Notes under the pieces: model-generated
Told to the model about the DNA's origin: nothing
Seen by the model: only the letters and a program-made list of their open reading frames with translations
The model's database searches: none
Program-made: the position numbers and the translations under genes
From: CANJSG01 sp038203875
GTDB lineage: Bacteria; Verrucomicrobiota; Verrucomicrobiia; Limisphaerales; CANJSG01
Length of the DNA: 17,799 bases
Assembly (NCBI GenBank): GCA_038203875.1
Contig: JBBRDN010000077.1
Span: forward strand, 1 to 17,799
Reading direction: 5' to 3'
In this document: positions 7,972 through 14,685 of the stretch, piece by piece
How positions within the stretch are numbered: the first letter of the stretch is position 1
Layout of the letters: each line of letters begins with the position of its first letter

Positions 7972-9047
7972 TGCTGGCTTCGGCGCGACAGGAATTCCGT
8001 TCCGCCCGGGCCCGGATCCGCTGGGACGTTGGCGGCGACGATGCCAAATAGGTCGACGATGGTCGCGGTTCCGGTCGTGCCCAGTTGGTGGATCACCGTC
8101 GAAGCCGCCGCCGTGGCGAGTTCCAACGCCTCCGGCATGGTGGCCCCGGCGGCCAGTGCCGTGGTGAGGTTCGCGGTCACGGAATCGCCGGCACCCACGA
8201 CGTCGATCGGGCCGCGCAAGGGCAGGGAAGGCTGATGGGAGATTTTGCCGTCGGCGGTGACGCCGATCATGCCCCGATCGGCCATCGTGATCACGACCGG
8301 CCGTTTGTTTTTCAGCGCGAGATCGGTCGCTTCGGCGATGATGGCCTCCTCGGTTGGATCGGGCGACAACGGCACCGTGCGGGCGAGTTCCGCGAGATTC
8401 ATCTTGAACAAGAGCGGAGGAAATCCGGCGAGACCGCGACGGCCGTCGGCCACGACCGTGAGCGTCGGATACATGCGGGCAGCTGCTCCCGCGGTATCGC
8501 GGACCATGCGAGTGACGACACCGGTTTCTGGCAGGTCCACCTGGTCCAGCAGGATCATCGCATGCACGCGACCGGCGAGATCCTTGATCCCGTCCATCAA
8601 GCGGCTTTGCACTTCGCCCGGAGTCTCCGTCCAGTTCTTCGAATCAAGCCGGCTCAATTCCTGGGGTGGCGAATTGGGCAGCAGCAGCAGGGGTTTGCAG
8701 TAGGTGAAGGTGCGTCGTTTCTTCGTCGTGATGAAGTGGTCGAGGCGGATGCCGCGCAAACTGCTGAGGGCGCGGCGGAGTTCAAACCCTTCTCCGTCGT
8801 CGCCGCAGAACCCGACCGGATAGATCTCGCTCACGCCGAGGGCGACCAGGTTGTTCAGGATGGTGCCGGCCCCGCCGGGCTGGGCCCGGACGCTCACCAC
8901 GTTGTGCACCGGCAGGCCGGTCTCTAGTGAAACTTCCGACCGTGACGGATCGATCTCGAGATACCGGTCGAGGCAGAAGTCGCCAATGACGGCCACGCGC
9001 ATCTTGGGATACGCCGAGATGATCTTTTTGAAGCGGATGAGGTTCAC
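7968..9047 (-). CDS. PfkB-family sugar kinase, RfaE1/HldE kinase-domain-like
   Basis: 359 residues from GTG 9047. A ribokinase-fold enzyme using ATP to phosphorylate a sugar or sugar phosphate. The N-terminal VAVIGDFCLDRYLEID (18-33) and PGGAGTILNNLVALG (57-71) resemble the kinase half of HldE/RfaE, which makes heptose 1,7-bisphosphate. The ATP/anion-hole motif VVGAGDSVTANL (283-294) carries the catalytic base Asp288, and HQLGTTGTAT near the end also echoes RfaE1. Residues 34-46 (PSRSEVSLETGLP) differ from the standard RfaE substrate segment, so the substrate may not be heptose. No adenylyltransferase domain is attached. GTG 9047 is chosen because it overlaps the upstream stop as GTGA; TTG 9068 is an alternative adding 7 residues. 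The gene lies between the unrecognised 368-residue protein and apbE, overlapping each by 4 bases. Confidence 0.85.
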   Translation of the reverse strand: MNLIRFKKIISAYPKMRVAVIGDFCLDRYLEIDPSRSEVSLETGLPVHNVVSVRAQPGGAGTILNNLVALGVSEIYPVGFCGDDGEGFELRRALSSLRGIRLDHFITTKKRRTFTYCKPLLLLPNSPPQELSRLDSKNWTETPGEVQSRLMDGIKDLAGRVHAMILLDQVDLPETGVVTRMVRDTAGAAARMYPTLTVVADGRRGLAGFPPLLFKMNLAELARTVPLSPDPTEEAIIAEATDLALKNKRPVVITMADRGMIGVTADGKISHQPSLPLRGPIDVVGAGDSVTANLTTALAAGATMPEALELATAAASTVIHQLGTTGTATIVDLFGIVAANVPADPGPGGTEFLSRRSQQ

Positions 9048-10150
9048 AAGGGTTTCAGTTCCGCCCAAAGGTGGCGGAGGAAAACGACATTGTCACAGCA
9101 GACATAGTGCATCGGCGCACCCATCCGGGAGAAACTTTTGCAGAAGCGGAGATAGTAGGCGGCGTTCGTCTTGGGCGGCTCGCCCTGCGTCCAGTCCCAG
9201 CCGCCGCCGTCCTGGAGATCGACGACGAAGATCTCATGGCCGGAAACGATGCCGCGTCCATTCCCCACGCGCAGGTTGTTCACGCAGCTCAGGGCCTTCT
9301 CGAACACCTGCGGGCCCATGATGGCAGAGCCGATGGACATCACCACGCCGCCGTCCAACGTCTCCACGACTCCGGCGAACTGCTGGAAATCCAGCTGCGC
9401 GGCGCGGCCGATGACGGCGCCGTTGAACATAGGATGGCACGCGACGATGTCGTAGCCGATGCCCGGATGGACCGTTAGCGGGACTCCGCGTTTCCAGGCC
9501 TCAGCAAGGATCGAAACGCGTTTCCATGGATGCTCCACCACGATCCGGCCAACTGGCAGGGCGTGCTGACGAATGGCGAGCAGCACCTCCGCGCGGGCCG
9601 GCGAGAGCGGTGACGATGGTTCATTCCGAAGTTCAGCTTCAAGGCTCGCAATGGACGGCAGCGTGCAGCCGTCCTCGGCGATGAATCGTCCAAGGCTGGC
9701 GCCGTAGCCCAGTCCTTCAAGTGAGCCGGCGAGGAGCGCCAGATGGATGTTGCGGCTGGTCTCGTCCCAAGTGCCGAACGTCCCGGCGGCGACGTTTTGT
9801 CCCACGCTCTCGGTCGAACGGCCGAGGAAGGCGAACTCCCAATCGTGGATTGTGCCCGCACCGTTGGTGGCGAGATGCGTGACCAGTTTTTCGCGCAAAA
9901 GCTCCCTGATGACTGCTCCGCCGCCGTTGCGGAGGAGGTGCGCGCCGTAGATCAGCTGGACTCCGGCGCCGCGCTGCCGGGCGCCGCGAATGCGCTTCGC
10001 CGCTACCGCTACCTGCCTTCTAGTTTCCGCCGCACAGTCGGGCAGTGGCGATGAAAGATCCGGCTCCAGGGTCTCCGCGCGGCTGAGGCTGCGGCGTTGC
10101 GACAACGGGAACACACGGAGCTTCGACCAGTCGAGCGGGGCGGGGGTCAT
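9044..10150 (-). CDS. Unrecognised 368-residue cytoplasmic protein, weakly deoxyhypusine-synthase-like
   Basis: 368 residues from ATG 10150, whose ATGA overlaps the stop of the HAD gene; ATG is preferred over a longer in-frame extension that would run deep into that gene. No signal peptide or membrane helix is visible. Conserved-looking, glycine-rich blocks are QLIYGAHLLRNGGG (65-78), VTHLATNGAGTIHDWEFAFLG (90-110), TFGTWDET (124-131), HPGIGYDIVACHPMFNGA (228-245), SIGSAIMGPQVFEKALS (272-288) and VDLQDGGGWDW (310-320) followed by EPPKTNAAYYLRF (324-336). The 'THLATNGAGTIHD ... F' and 'GSAIMGPQVFEKAL' blocks recall the NAD-binding fold of deoxyhypusine synthase-like proteins, but I would not assign that activity: no clear lysine active site can be identified. 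I believe relatives exist as unnamed proteins in several phyla. Its place between a phosphatase and a sugar kinase suggests a metabolic enzyme, perhaps an isomerase, dehydrogenase or transferase on the same metabolite. Confidence 0.82.
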   Translation of the reverse strand: MTPAPLDWSKLRVFPLSQRRSLSRAETLEPDLSSPLPDCAAETRRQVAVAAKRIRGARQRGAGVQLIYGAHLLRNGGGAVIRELLREKLVTHLATNGAGTIHDWEFAFLGRSTESVGQNVAAGTFGTWDETSRNIHLALLAGSLEGLGYGASLGRFIAEDGCTLPSIASLEAELRNEPSSPLSPARAEVLLAIRQHALPVGRIVVEHPWKRVSILAEAWKRGVPLTVHPGIGYDIVACHPMFNGAVIGRAAQLDFQQFAGVVETLDGGVVMSIGSAIMGPQVFEKALSCVNNLRVGNGRGIVSGHEIFVVDLQDGGGWDWTQGEPPKTNAAYYLRFCKSFSRMGAPMHYVCCDNVVFLRHLWAELKPL

Positions 10151-10998
10151 GCGATGTTGGGAGGGACTCCGAACAATTGGTCGAGGATGGCGTCCGGCTG
10201 GCGGTAGTCGGCCATCATCATGTGGGCTCCGGCGTCGGTGAGCTGTTTTTCCTTCCAAGGATCGCAGCGACCGGAGCCATTTTCATCCTCGTCGCTGGCC
10301 ACGCCGACCGCGAGGCCGCCGAGTTCCGCCGTGTGATGGATCTCCACCGGGCCGTCGCCGAGCGAGAGCAGTTGGTCTCCGCGGATTCCTTCCTCGGCCA
10401 GGATGCGGTCGAAGACCATGCGTTTGGAAAAACCCGTCGCGTCCGCCGGACTGCCGAAGATGCGATCCTCAAAAAAGTCGTCGAGTTGGAGAAGTTTGGC
10501 CTCTTCAAGAACGCGTTCAATGTGGGTGCCGCTCAGGATGTAGAGCGTGACCTCGCGTTCGGCCAACTGGCGGAGGATTGCGCGCGCGCCGAAGACGACG
10601 AAATGGTCGGGAAACGCGGAGCCGTCTTTGATGCGGTCGGTGCGTTCATCGATCACCTCGTCGAGGCGGAACTGGTAGGCGACGAGCAGTTCCTCTGGCT
10701 TGGGAGGGCGTCCGCCCTTGGCCAAAGCCCGCTCCACGAAGCTGCGCATTTGGAACACGGTGGGCTGGCCGTTGAGGCTGAGGATGTCGGTGATCAATTC
10801 GCGTTTGATGGCCGTGAGATCGTCGCCCGGGCGGATCGGGAAATACTCGAGGAACAGGTTGAGCATGATCTCCGGCCAGCCATGCCGGAGCCACGAGAGG
10901 GTGCCGTCGAAGTCGAGGACGACGTGGGAGATCTGCGGCCGTGGAGCGAACGGCCGCAGCAGCCTGGGATACGAATTCGGGGCCGCCGGGGATGACAT
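10147..10998 (-). CDS. HAD-superfamily phosphatase with large cap domain
   Basis: 283 residues. All four HAD motifs are visible. Motif I is DFDGTL, with nucleophile Asp29 and acid/base Asp31. Motif II is Ser156 in LYILSGT, motif III is Lys192 in GFSKRM, and motif IV is GDGPVE (214-219) with Asp215. Residues about 40-140 form an alpha-helical C1-type cap with SLNGQPTVFQMRSF. This is a phosphoglycolate-phosphatase-like layout, larger than GmhB, which lacks such a cap. It probably hydrolyses a phosphorylated small molecule in the cytoplasm; the substrate is not visible. It is the first gene of a coupled cassette (the stop overlaps the next ATG as ATGA), so the substrate is likely shared with the PfkB kinase downstream. 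ATG 10998 is the start. No Shine-Dalgarno precedes it, and a possible promoter lies so close that the message might be nearly leaderless. Confidence 0.88.
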   Translation of the reverse strand: MSSPAAPNSYPRLLRPFAPRPQISHVVLDFDGTLSWLRHGWPEIMLNLFLEYFPIRPGDDLTAIKRELITDILSLNGQPTVFQMRSFVERALAKGGRPPKPEELLVAYQFRLDEVIDERTDRIKDGSAFPDHFVVFGARAILRQLAEREVTLYILSGTHIERVLEEAKLLQLDDFFEDRIFGSPADATGFSKRMVFDRILAEEGIRGDQLLSLGDGPVEIHHTAELGGLAVGVASDEDENGSGRCDPWKEKQLTDAGAHMMMADYRQPDAILDQLFGVPPNIA

Positions 10999-11006
10999 CG
11001 CGCGTT

Positions 11007-11035
11007 GGGATAGGGGCCGGGCAGGTGAAAGTCAA
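11007..11035 (-). promoter_or_regulatory. Possible promoter of the HAD-kinase-ApbE cassette
   Basis: Reading leftward, TTGACT (11035-11030) is followed after a 17-base spacer by TATCCC (11012-11007). The -35 box is close to consensus and the spacing ideal, but the -10 box matches only the first half. Transcription would start near 11000, within a few bases of the ATG at 10998. Confidence 0.3.
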
Positions 11036-11043
11036 CCCAGGCC

Positions 11044-11376
11044 CTATCTGCGGAGTTCGATGAACTGCTCGCCACCATCCAGACGCTGTGCGACTTCAGG
11101 CCATAGCGGCTCCAGCCATTCGAAGAGTGCGGGATTGGTGCAGTTGCCGACGCGAACCCATACCAAGGCAACGCGGGGTTGCCGCTTTAGCCACGCATCC
11201 ACAAAGTCTTCATCCTTGGTGAACAGAACAGCCCCAAGTTCGAGCGCCTTGTTCCAGATCTCGGTGTCGGGAGCCCGTTGAAGCCCAGAGACCCGAACGT
11301 GACACGCCTCCTAACTCTTGGCCTTGATCCATTGGGCAAGGCTTGGCGGAAGTTGCTCGTCAACTAGGACGGTCAC
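11044..11376 (-). pseudogene. DUF5615 PIN-like toxin, interrupted by an in-frame TAG
   Basis: From GTG 11376 the frame reads VTVLVDEQLPPSLAQWIKAKS, then TAG (codon 22, bases 11313-11311), then EACHVRVSGLQRAPDTEIW and on to a normal TAG stop at 11044. It spans 111 codons in one frame. The sequence on both sides of the stop aligns with the DUF5615 PIN-like family pattern: LVDxQLPP at the N-terminus with Asp6, HVR-GL-APD-EIW, GAVLFTKDEDF, and LVWVRVGNCTNPALFEWLEPLWP. These proteins are putative ribonuclease toxins. The acidic residues remain, so the lesion is a single nonsense codon where relatives usually have 'GHEA'. No start codon suitable for reinitiation follows closely. The GTG overlaps the DUF433 stop by 4 bases, the usual antitoxin-toxin arrangement. 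A sequencing error or suppression cannot be excluded. Confidence 0.85.
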
Positions 11377-11597
11377 GCGGCTTTGAGAACGACGTGGTCC
11401 GATCCGCCCGCCGCGTAAAGCAACGCGGCCCGGATGTCGTCCGCCTCAAGATCTGGAAAATCGCGCAGGATCGCCTCGGGCTGGGCGCCATCCGCCAGCA
11501 TTTCGAGGAGGTCTTTGACGCGGATGCGGAGGCCGCGGATACAGGGCCGTCCTCCGCATTTGCCGGGTTCTATGGTGATGCGATCCATCAAGGTCAT
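11373..11597 (-). CDS. DUF433 antitoxin-like protein
   Basis: 74 residues, the normal length for DUF433. The pattern DRITIEPGKCGGRPCIRGLRI (5-25) followed by VKDLLEMLADG (27-37), AILRDFPDLEADDIRAALLYAA (43-64) is a full match to this small helix-turn-helix family. Such proteins sit directly before DUF5615 PIN-like toxins and are thought to neutralise them and repress their own promoter. ATG 11597 is used; the internal ATG at 11588 (MDRITIEP) is equally possible, and neither has a Shine-Dalgarno. The stop overlaps the GTG of the broken toxin by 4 bases (GTGA). The antitoxin itself looks intact even though the toxin frame is interrupted. Confidence 0.87.
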   Translation of the reverse strand: MTLMDRITIEPGKCGGRPCIRGLRIRVKDLLEMLADGAQPEAILRDFPDLEADDIRAALLYAAGGSDHVVLKAA

Positions 11598-11642
11598 GTC
11601 ATCAGGGAACCATGCTGTTATCCCTAGTCAATCTGCGTGTTC

Positions 11643-12986
11643 TCAAACCCACTTCGGCTCCCAGCCCTTGCGGTAGCTGGCGCGGCGGAGGAACGGGTTG
11701 GCTTCGTTCAGGTTCTTGAAGGTCATCTTCGCGGCGTCCCATTCGAGGGTCGTCTTGGGGAACCGCGTGGCCACGCCGCCGAGGAGGATCGTCTCGGTGA
11801 GGGCCCCGGCGTAGTCGAAGTGGGCTGAGGTCTTGCCCTTGCCTTGGCAGGCTTCGACGAACTGCCGGTAGTGATCCACCGGCTCGAGCTTGGGCATGGC
11901 GAACTCCATGAAATTGGCTTTCGGGAGAAGCACGGGCATGCCTATGTGCGGAAGGAGCATCGCACCCTTGGTTCCGAGAAAAATCGAACCCTGGTCGGGA
12001 AGCTTGATGTCGGGGCCAAGGACTTCGAGCACGCTTCCGGGCGGGCGCATGTCGCCGTCATACCAGGTGACCTTTACCGTCTTGTCGGCGGTGAGTTCGT
12101 TGCCGGGGAAGACGTAGTGGATGACGGCGTTGATGCCCCAGTTGGTCGCGGTGGGCTGTTCGCCTTCGGAACGGAGGGAGATCGGCGCGGTGAGGTTGAG
12201 CGCCTTGAAGACGGGATCGTAGATGTGGCAGCCCATGTCGCCGAAGGTGCCGGTGCCGAAGTCGAGCCGCTTCCGCCAGTTGCCGGGATGGTAGTAGCCC
12301 TTGCCGATGAACGGCCGGTCGGCGGCGACGCCGAGCCAGAGATTCCAGTCGAAGCCGGCGGGGATCGGATCGCTCGTGGTGGGCAACGGAGTCGGATCAC
12401 CCCACTTCTTGCTGCTCCAAGTGTGGACCTCCTTCACCTTGCCGATGGCCTGGTCCTGGATGAGCCGGGCGGCGGTGCGGTAGGCGACGTGGGAATGGAT
12501 CTGGATTCCCATCTGGGTGACGACGCCCGCCTTACGAGCGGCGAGCGTGAGCTGGCGGGTTTCCCAGACGTTTTGCGCGAGCGGCTTCTGGCCGTAGACA
12601 TGTTTGCCGAGCGCGATCGAGGCCAGCCCGATGGGCGCGTGCATGTGGTCGGGCGTGGAGACGTTCACCGAGTCGATGTTCTTGGCCTCCTTGTCGAGCA
12701 GTTCGCGCCAGTCCTTGTAGATCCTGGTATTCGGATGGTTCTTCCGCAGCTCGGACGTCTTTGTGTCGTCGATCTCTGCGACGGCCACGAGGTTGACCAG
12801 CTTGGTGGCGGTGATCGAGGTGAGATCCGCGCCCGCCATACCGGACGCACCAAAGCTCGCGTGGTTCAGCATTCCGTTGGCCGAAGCGGCCCCGAGGCGA
12901 CTGACGAAAGGGAAAGTCAGCGCGGCGGCGGCGCTTCGACGGAGGAACTGTCTACGGGAGAATCCGGTGAAGAAATGGGGAGTCAT
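11643..12986 (-). CDS. Tat-exported Gfo/Idh/MocA-family oxidoreductase
   Basis: 447 residues. The N-terminus carries a twin-arginine signal, FSRRQFLRRSAAAALTF (9-25), so the folded protein with its nucleotide is exported. A Rossmann-type region follows (VNLVAVAEID, 64-73; GASGMAGAD, 46-54, is an atypical glycine loop). The family block VNVSTPDHMHAPIGLASIALG (108-127) leads to YGQKPLA (131-137), which keeps the Lys of the usual EKP motif (Lys134) but has Gln instead of Glu. The C-terminal substrate domain contains GTGTFGDMGCHIYD (244-257) with a probable catalytic His254. Exported members of this family are abundant in Verrucomicrobia and Planctomycetes and are presumed to oxidise sugars or their derivatives; the substrate is unknown. 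ATG 12986 is chosen over upstream in-frame ATGs because it places the Tat motif at the normal distance. Confidence 0.92.
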   Translation of the reverse strand: MTPHFFTGFSRRQFLRRSAAAALTFPFVSRLGAASANGMLNHASFGASGMAGADLTSITATKLVNLVAVAEIDDTKTSELRKNHPNTRIYKDWRELLDKEAKNIDSVNVSTPDHMHAPIGLASIALGKHVYGQKPLAQNVWETRQLTLAARKAGVVTQMGIQIHSHVAYRTAARLIQDQAIGKVKEVHTWSSKKWGDPTPLPTTSDPIPAGFDWNLWLGVAADRPFIGKGYYHPGNWRKRLDFGTGTFGDMGCHIYDPVFKALNLTAPISLRSEGEQPTATNWGINAVIHYVFPGNELTADKTVKVTWYDGDMRPPGSVLEVLGPDIKLPDQGSIFLGTKGAMLLPHIGMPVLLPKANFMEFAMPKLEPVDHYRQFVEACQGKGKTSAHFDYAGALTETILLGGVATRFPKTTLEWDAAKMTFKNLNEANPFLRRASYRKGWEPKWV

Positions 12987-13058
12987 GCGTGTGTTGTAGG
13001 TCGGCGGCATGGAGGGAGGCAAGGCTTGGAACGGATGAGCCGCGACGTTCCTGGCAGT

Positions 13059-14030
13059 TCACCCGTGTCCGAGCGAATCGGCCGCCTGTCTCAATGCCCG
13101 GGCTTCGGTGATCAACTCGCGGGCGGCCGCCAACGTGGACGCGTCGACTCTGTCCGTAGTGACAGCCGCCGGCTGGGGTTGCGTCGAACGGCGGGCTTCG
13201 TCCGGATCGCCGAGGCCGGTTTCGCGGAAGAGCCGGAGACGTTCGAGGATCAGGTCCCGGATTTCCATGGCGTTCTCAACGCCATGGAACACCCCGGTAT
13301 GGAGCGAAGCGTCCTGTCCCTTCTGGCCGTGCGTGCCGCCACCGCCGCCACCGGCGGACTGGACCCTCACGTCCGAGATTCCGAGGAAGCGTTGCAGCGG
13401 TCCCTGCGACAGGGCGACCTGCTGGAGGTTTGCGAAACTCATGGTCATTTCCTGCACGCTCCAAAGCCCGCTGCGGATGCGGAGGCTGCGGTCGGTCACG
13501 ATATACCAGCGCTGCTCGTAATCGAGGCGGAGGATCGCATAGGTGACCGCGGCCTGTCCGAGGTAGACGAAGAAGAAGATGATCTTGAGCGTCCACAACA
13601 AGGTGAAGGTCCACGGAGGCATCTTGCTCGTCATGGTGACGAAGTCCTTGATGGGGTCGTTTCGCGGGCGGATCTTCTTTTTGGTCTTCTTGGTCGAGTC
13701 GGTGGTTCCCTCCGTGCCATTGGTCGCGATTGTGGGCTGCGTGCCGGTAACTTCCTGCAGAAGCGGAATCGCGGCAGGCGGCGCGGCGGCGGTAGATTCT
13801 CTCGTCGCCCTAGATTCCCTCTCCGCGAAGGCGACCACCCCGACCCAGAAGACGATGCCCAGGAGAGCGAAGCCCTGGCCGACGCTCCAGCCGAGCAGGC
13901 GAAGTTTGTAGAAGTTCCGGCCAGCCCGGAAGACGCGGATCGATTCGGGCGCTCCGAGCGGTGGTTCGGGTTCGTGGGGCACCTTCAAGGCTGCGAGGAT
14001 GCGGACGCGGAGCTTCTCAAAGAGCGTCAC
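13059..14030 (-). CDS. PH-domain (bPH2, YdbT-like) membrane protein with glycine loop
   Basis: 323 residues from GTG 14030. Two membrane helices (about 47-69 and 142-166) are separated by a roughly 70-residue loop rich in Ala/Pro/Thr and Lys (TKKTKKKIRPRN, 113-124). After helix 2 comes a bacterial PH domain (about 170-262) with RWYIVTDRSLRIRSGLWSVQEMTMSF and LQRFLGISDVRVQSA. A run of six glycines (227-232) sits in the SAG...THGQ loop. The C-terminus (296-320) is an Ala/Leu-rich helix able to form a coiled coil. In B. subtilis, YdbS and YdbT are paired proteins with this domain linked to bacteriocin resistance. That role is known for those homologues, not shown here. The gene overlaps the preceding PH gene by 14 bases. 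Confidence 0.85.
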   Translation of the reverse strand: MTLFEKLRVRILAALKVPHEPEPPLGAPESIRVFRAGRNFYKLRLLGWSVGQGFALLGIVFWVGVVAFAERESRATRESTAAAPPAAIPLLQEVTGTQPTIATNGTEGTTDSTKKTKKKIRPRNDPIKDFVTMTSKMPPWTFTLLWTLKIIFFFVYLGQAAVTYAILRLDYEQRWYIVTDRSLRIRSGLWSVQEMTMSFANLQQVALSQGPLQRFLGISDVRVQSAGGGGGGTHGQKGQDASLHTGVFHGVENAMEIRDLILERLRLFRETGLGDPDEARRSTQPQPAAVTTDRVDASTLAAARELITEARALRQAADSLGHG

Positions 14031-14592
14031 GGTCGGCCTCCTTTCCCGTCGTGTTGCCGGAAAATCCGCGTGCTTCGAGGGCGACCCGGACGGCCCGGAG
14101 TTCTCCGGCGACTTCGCGCAAAGCGGAAGCCAGTTCACCCTCGTTGGCCGGATGAATCATGTTTGGGGCGGGGGCTTCGGCGGGAACGGGATGGTCTTTC
14201 ACCCCACGCATCCTGGAGTAGAGGAAGTCGCGGACGGCCTCGAACTCCTTCAGGCCTTCGATCGACATCTCGGCGGACGAGCTGCCGCTGGCCGTTTGGA
14301 CGAGGATGCGCGCCAGTCCGAGCCAGCGTTCGACGATGTTCGAGCGGAGGTGGATGTCCTGGATGCGTGCGTAGTTCAGGATGATTTCGCGGCGGAAAAG
14401 GATGCCCCAGCTCATCGACACGCCCTCGGCGGTGAACCTGTAGCGGAGCGTGTGGTAGCGGAACCAATGCGGCAGGACGAGGAAGGGAAACGCCGGCGGG
14501 AACACCAGGCAACAAAGCAGGTAGTAGGTCCAAAGGCTCTTGTGCGGGCGTTCGATTGCGAGGATCGCCTGCTCGTCGACGTGCGGCTTCAC
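14017..14592 (-). CDS. PH-domain (bPH2, YdbS-like) membrane protein
   Basis: 191 residues from GTG 14592. The N-terminal region (MKPHVDEQAILAIERPHKSL) is followed by one hydrophobic stretch (about 21-41) that could be a hairpin or a single helix. A bacterial PH-like domain follows (about 48-128): YRFTAEGVSMSWGILFRREIIL, then YARIQDIHLRSNIVERWLGLARILVQTASG. That is the classic DUF304/bPH2 pattern seen in YdbS. Residues 150-175 form an amphipathic Glu/Ala/Leu-rich helix, similar in kind to the C-terminal helix of its partner gene product, so the two may associate. It is first in a coupled pair and divergent from the histidine kinase gene. No Shine-Dalgarno precedes the GTG, and the exact start is uncertain by a few codons. 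Confidence 0.85.
   Translation of the reverse strand: MKPHVDEQAILAIERPHKSLWTYYLLCCLVFPPAFPFLVLPHWFRYHTLRYRFTAEGVSMSWGILFRREIILNYARIQDIHLRSNIVERWLGLARILVQTASGSSSAEMSIEGLKEFEAVRDFLYSRMRGVKDHPVPAEAPAPNMIHPANEGELASALREVAGELRAVRVALEARGFSGNTTGKEADRDAL
14037..14044 (-). promoter_or_regulatory. Strong Shine-Dalgarno fixing the GTG start of the YdbT-like gene
   Basis: On the minus strand AAAGGAGG ends 6 bases before the GTG at 14030, inside the 3' end of the YdbS-like gene. This is the clearest ribosome binding site in the window, and it excludes the longer upstream in-frame starts. Confidence 0.75.
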
Positions 14593-14685
14593 GCCGAACG
14601 AATGGAGGAGCGGGGGAATGGATGCAAGCCCGCGAGCTCTTCGCTATTCACCTTCGCCCGCTTTCCCGCCAAGGTCCACGACGAG
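14593..14685 (+). other. Divergent control region between PH-domain genes and two-component genes
   Basis: This 93-base segment lies between divergent start codons (GTG 14592 minus, ATG 14686 plus). It must carry, or lie close to, promoters for both directions. I see no convincing -35/-10 pair or operator repeat. No Shine-Dalgarno of note precedes either start. Confidence 0.4.

Noticed and set aside
11615..11626. Twelve-base match to the start of the I-SceI homing site (TAGGGATAACAG on the minus strand)
   Set aside because: The remaining six bases of the 18-base site do not match and there is no intron or homing endonuclease nearby, so it is chance.
11603..11631. TTGACT at 11631-11626 (minus) as a promoter for the DUF433 gene
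   Set aside because: The -35 box is good, but at 16-18 base spacing the -10 candidates (TTCCCT, TCCCTG, CCCTGA) are poor, so I did not list it as a feature.
11844..14384. Very long open plus-strand frame (846 codons) opposite the oxidoreductase and PH-domain genes
   Set aside because: Its translation is low-complexity, rich in Gly/Arg/Glu/Val with no domain. The minus-strand frames show Tat, Gfo/Idh and bPH2 motifs. It is an antisense by-product of high GC.
13999..14685. Upstream extension of the histidine kinase frame by about 229 codons
   Set aside because: The extension is antisense to the YdbS-like gene, is charged and low in complexity, and precedes a normal membrane-domain start at 14686.
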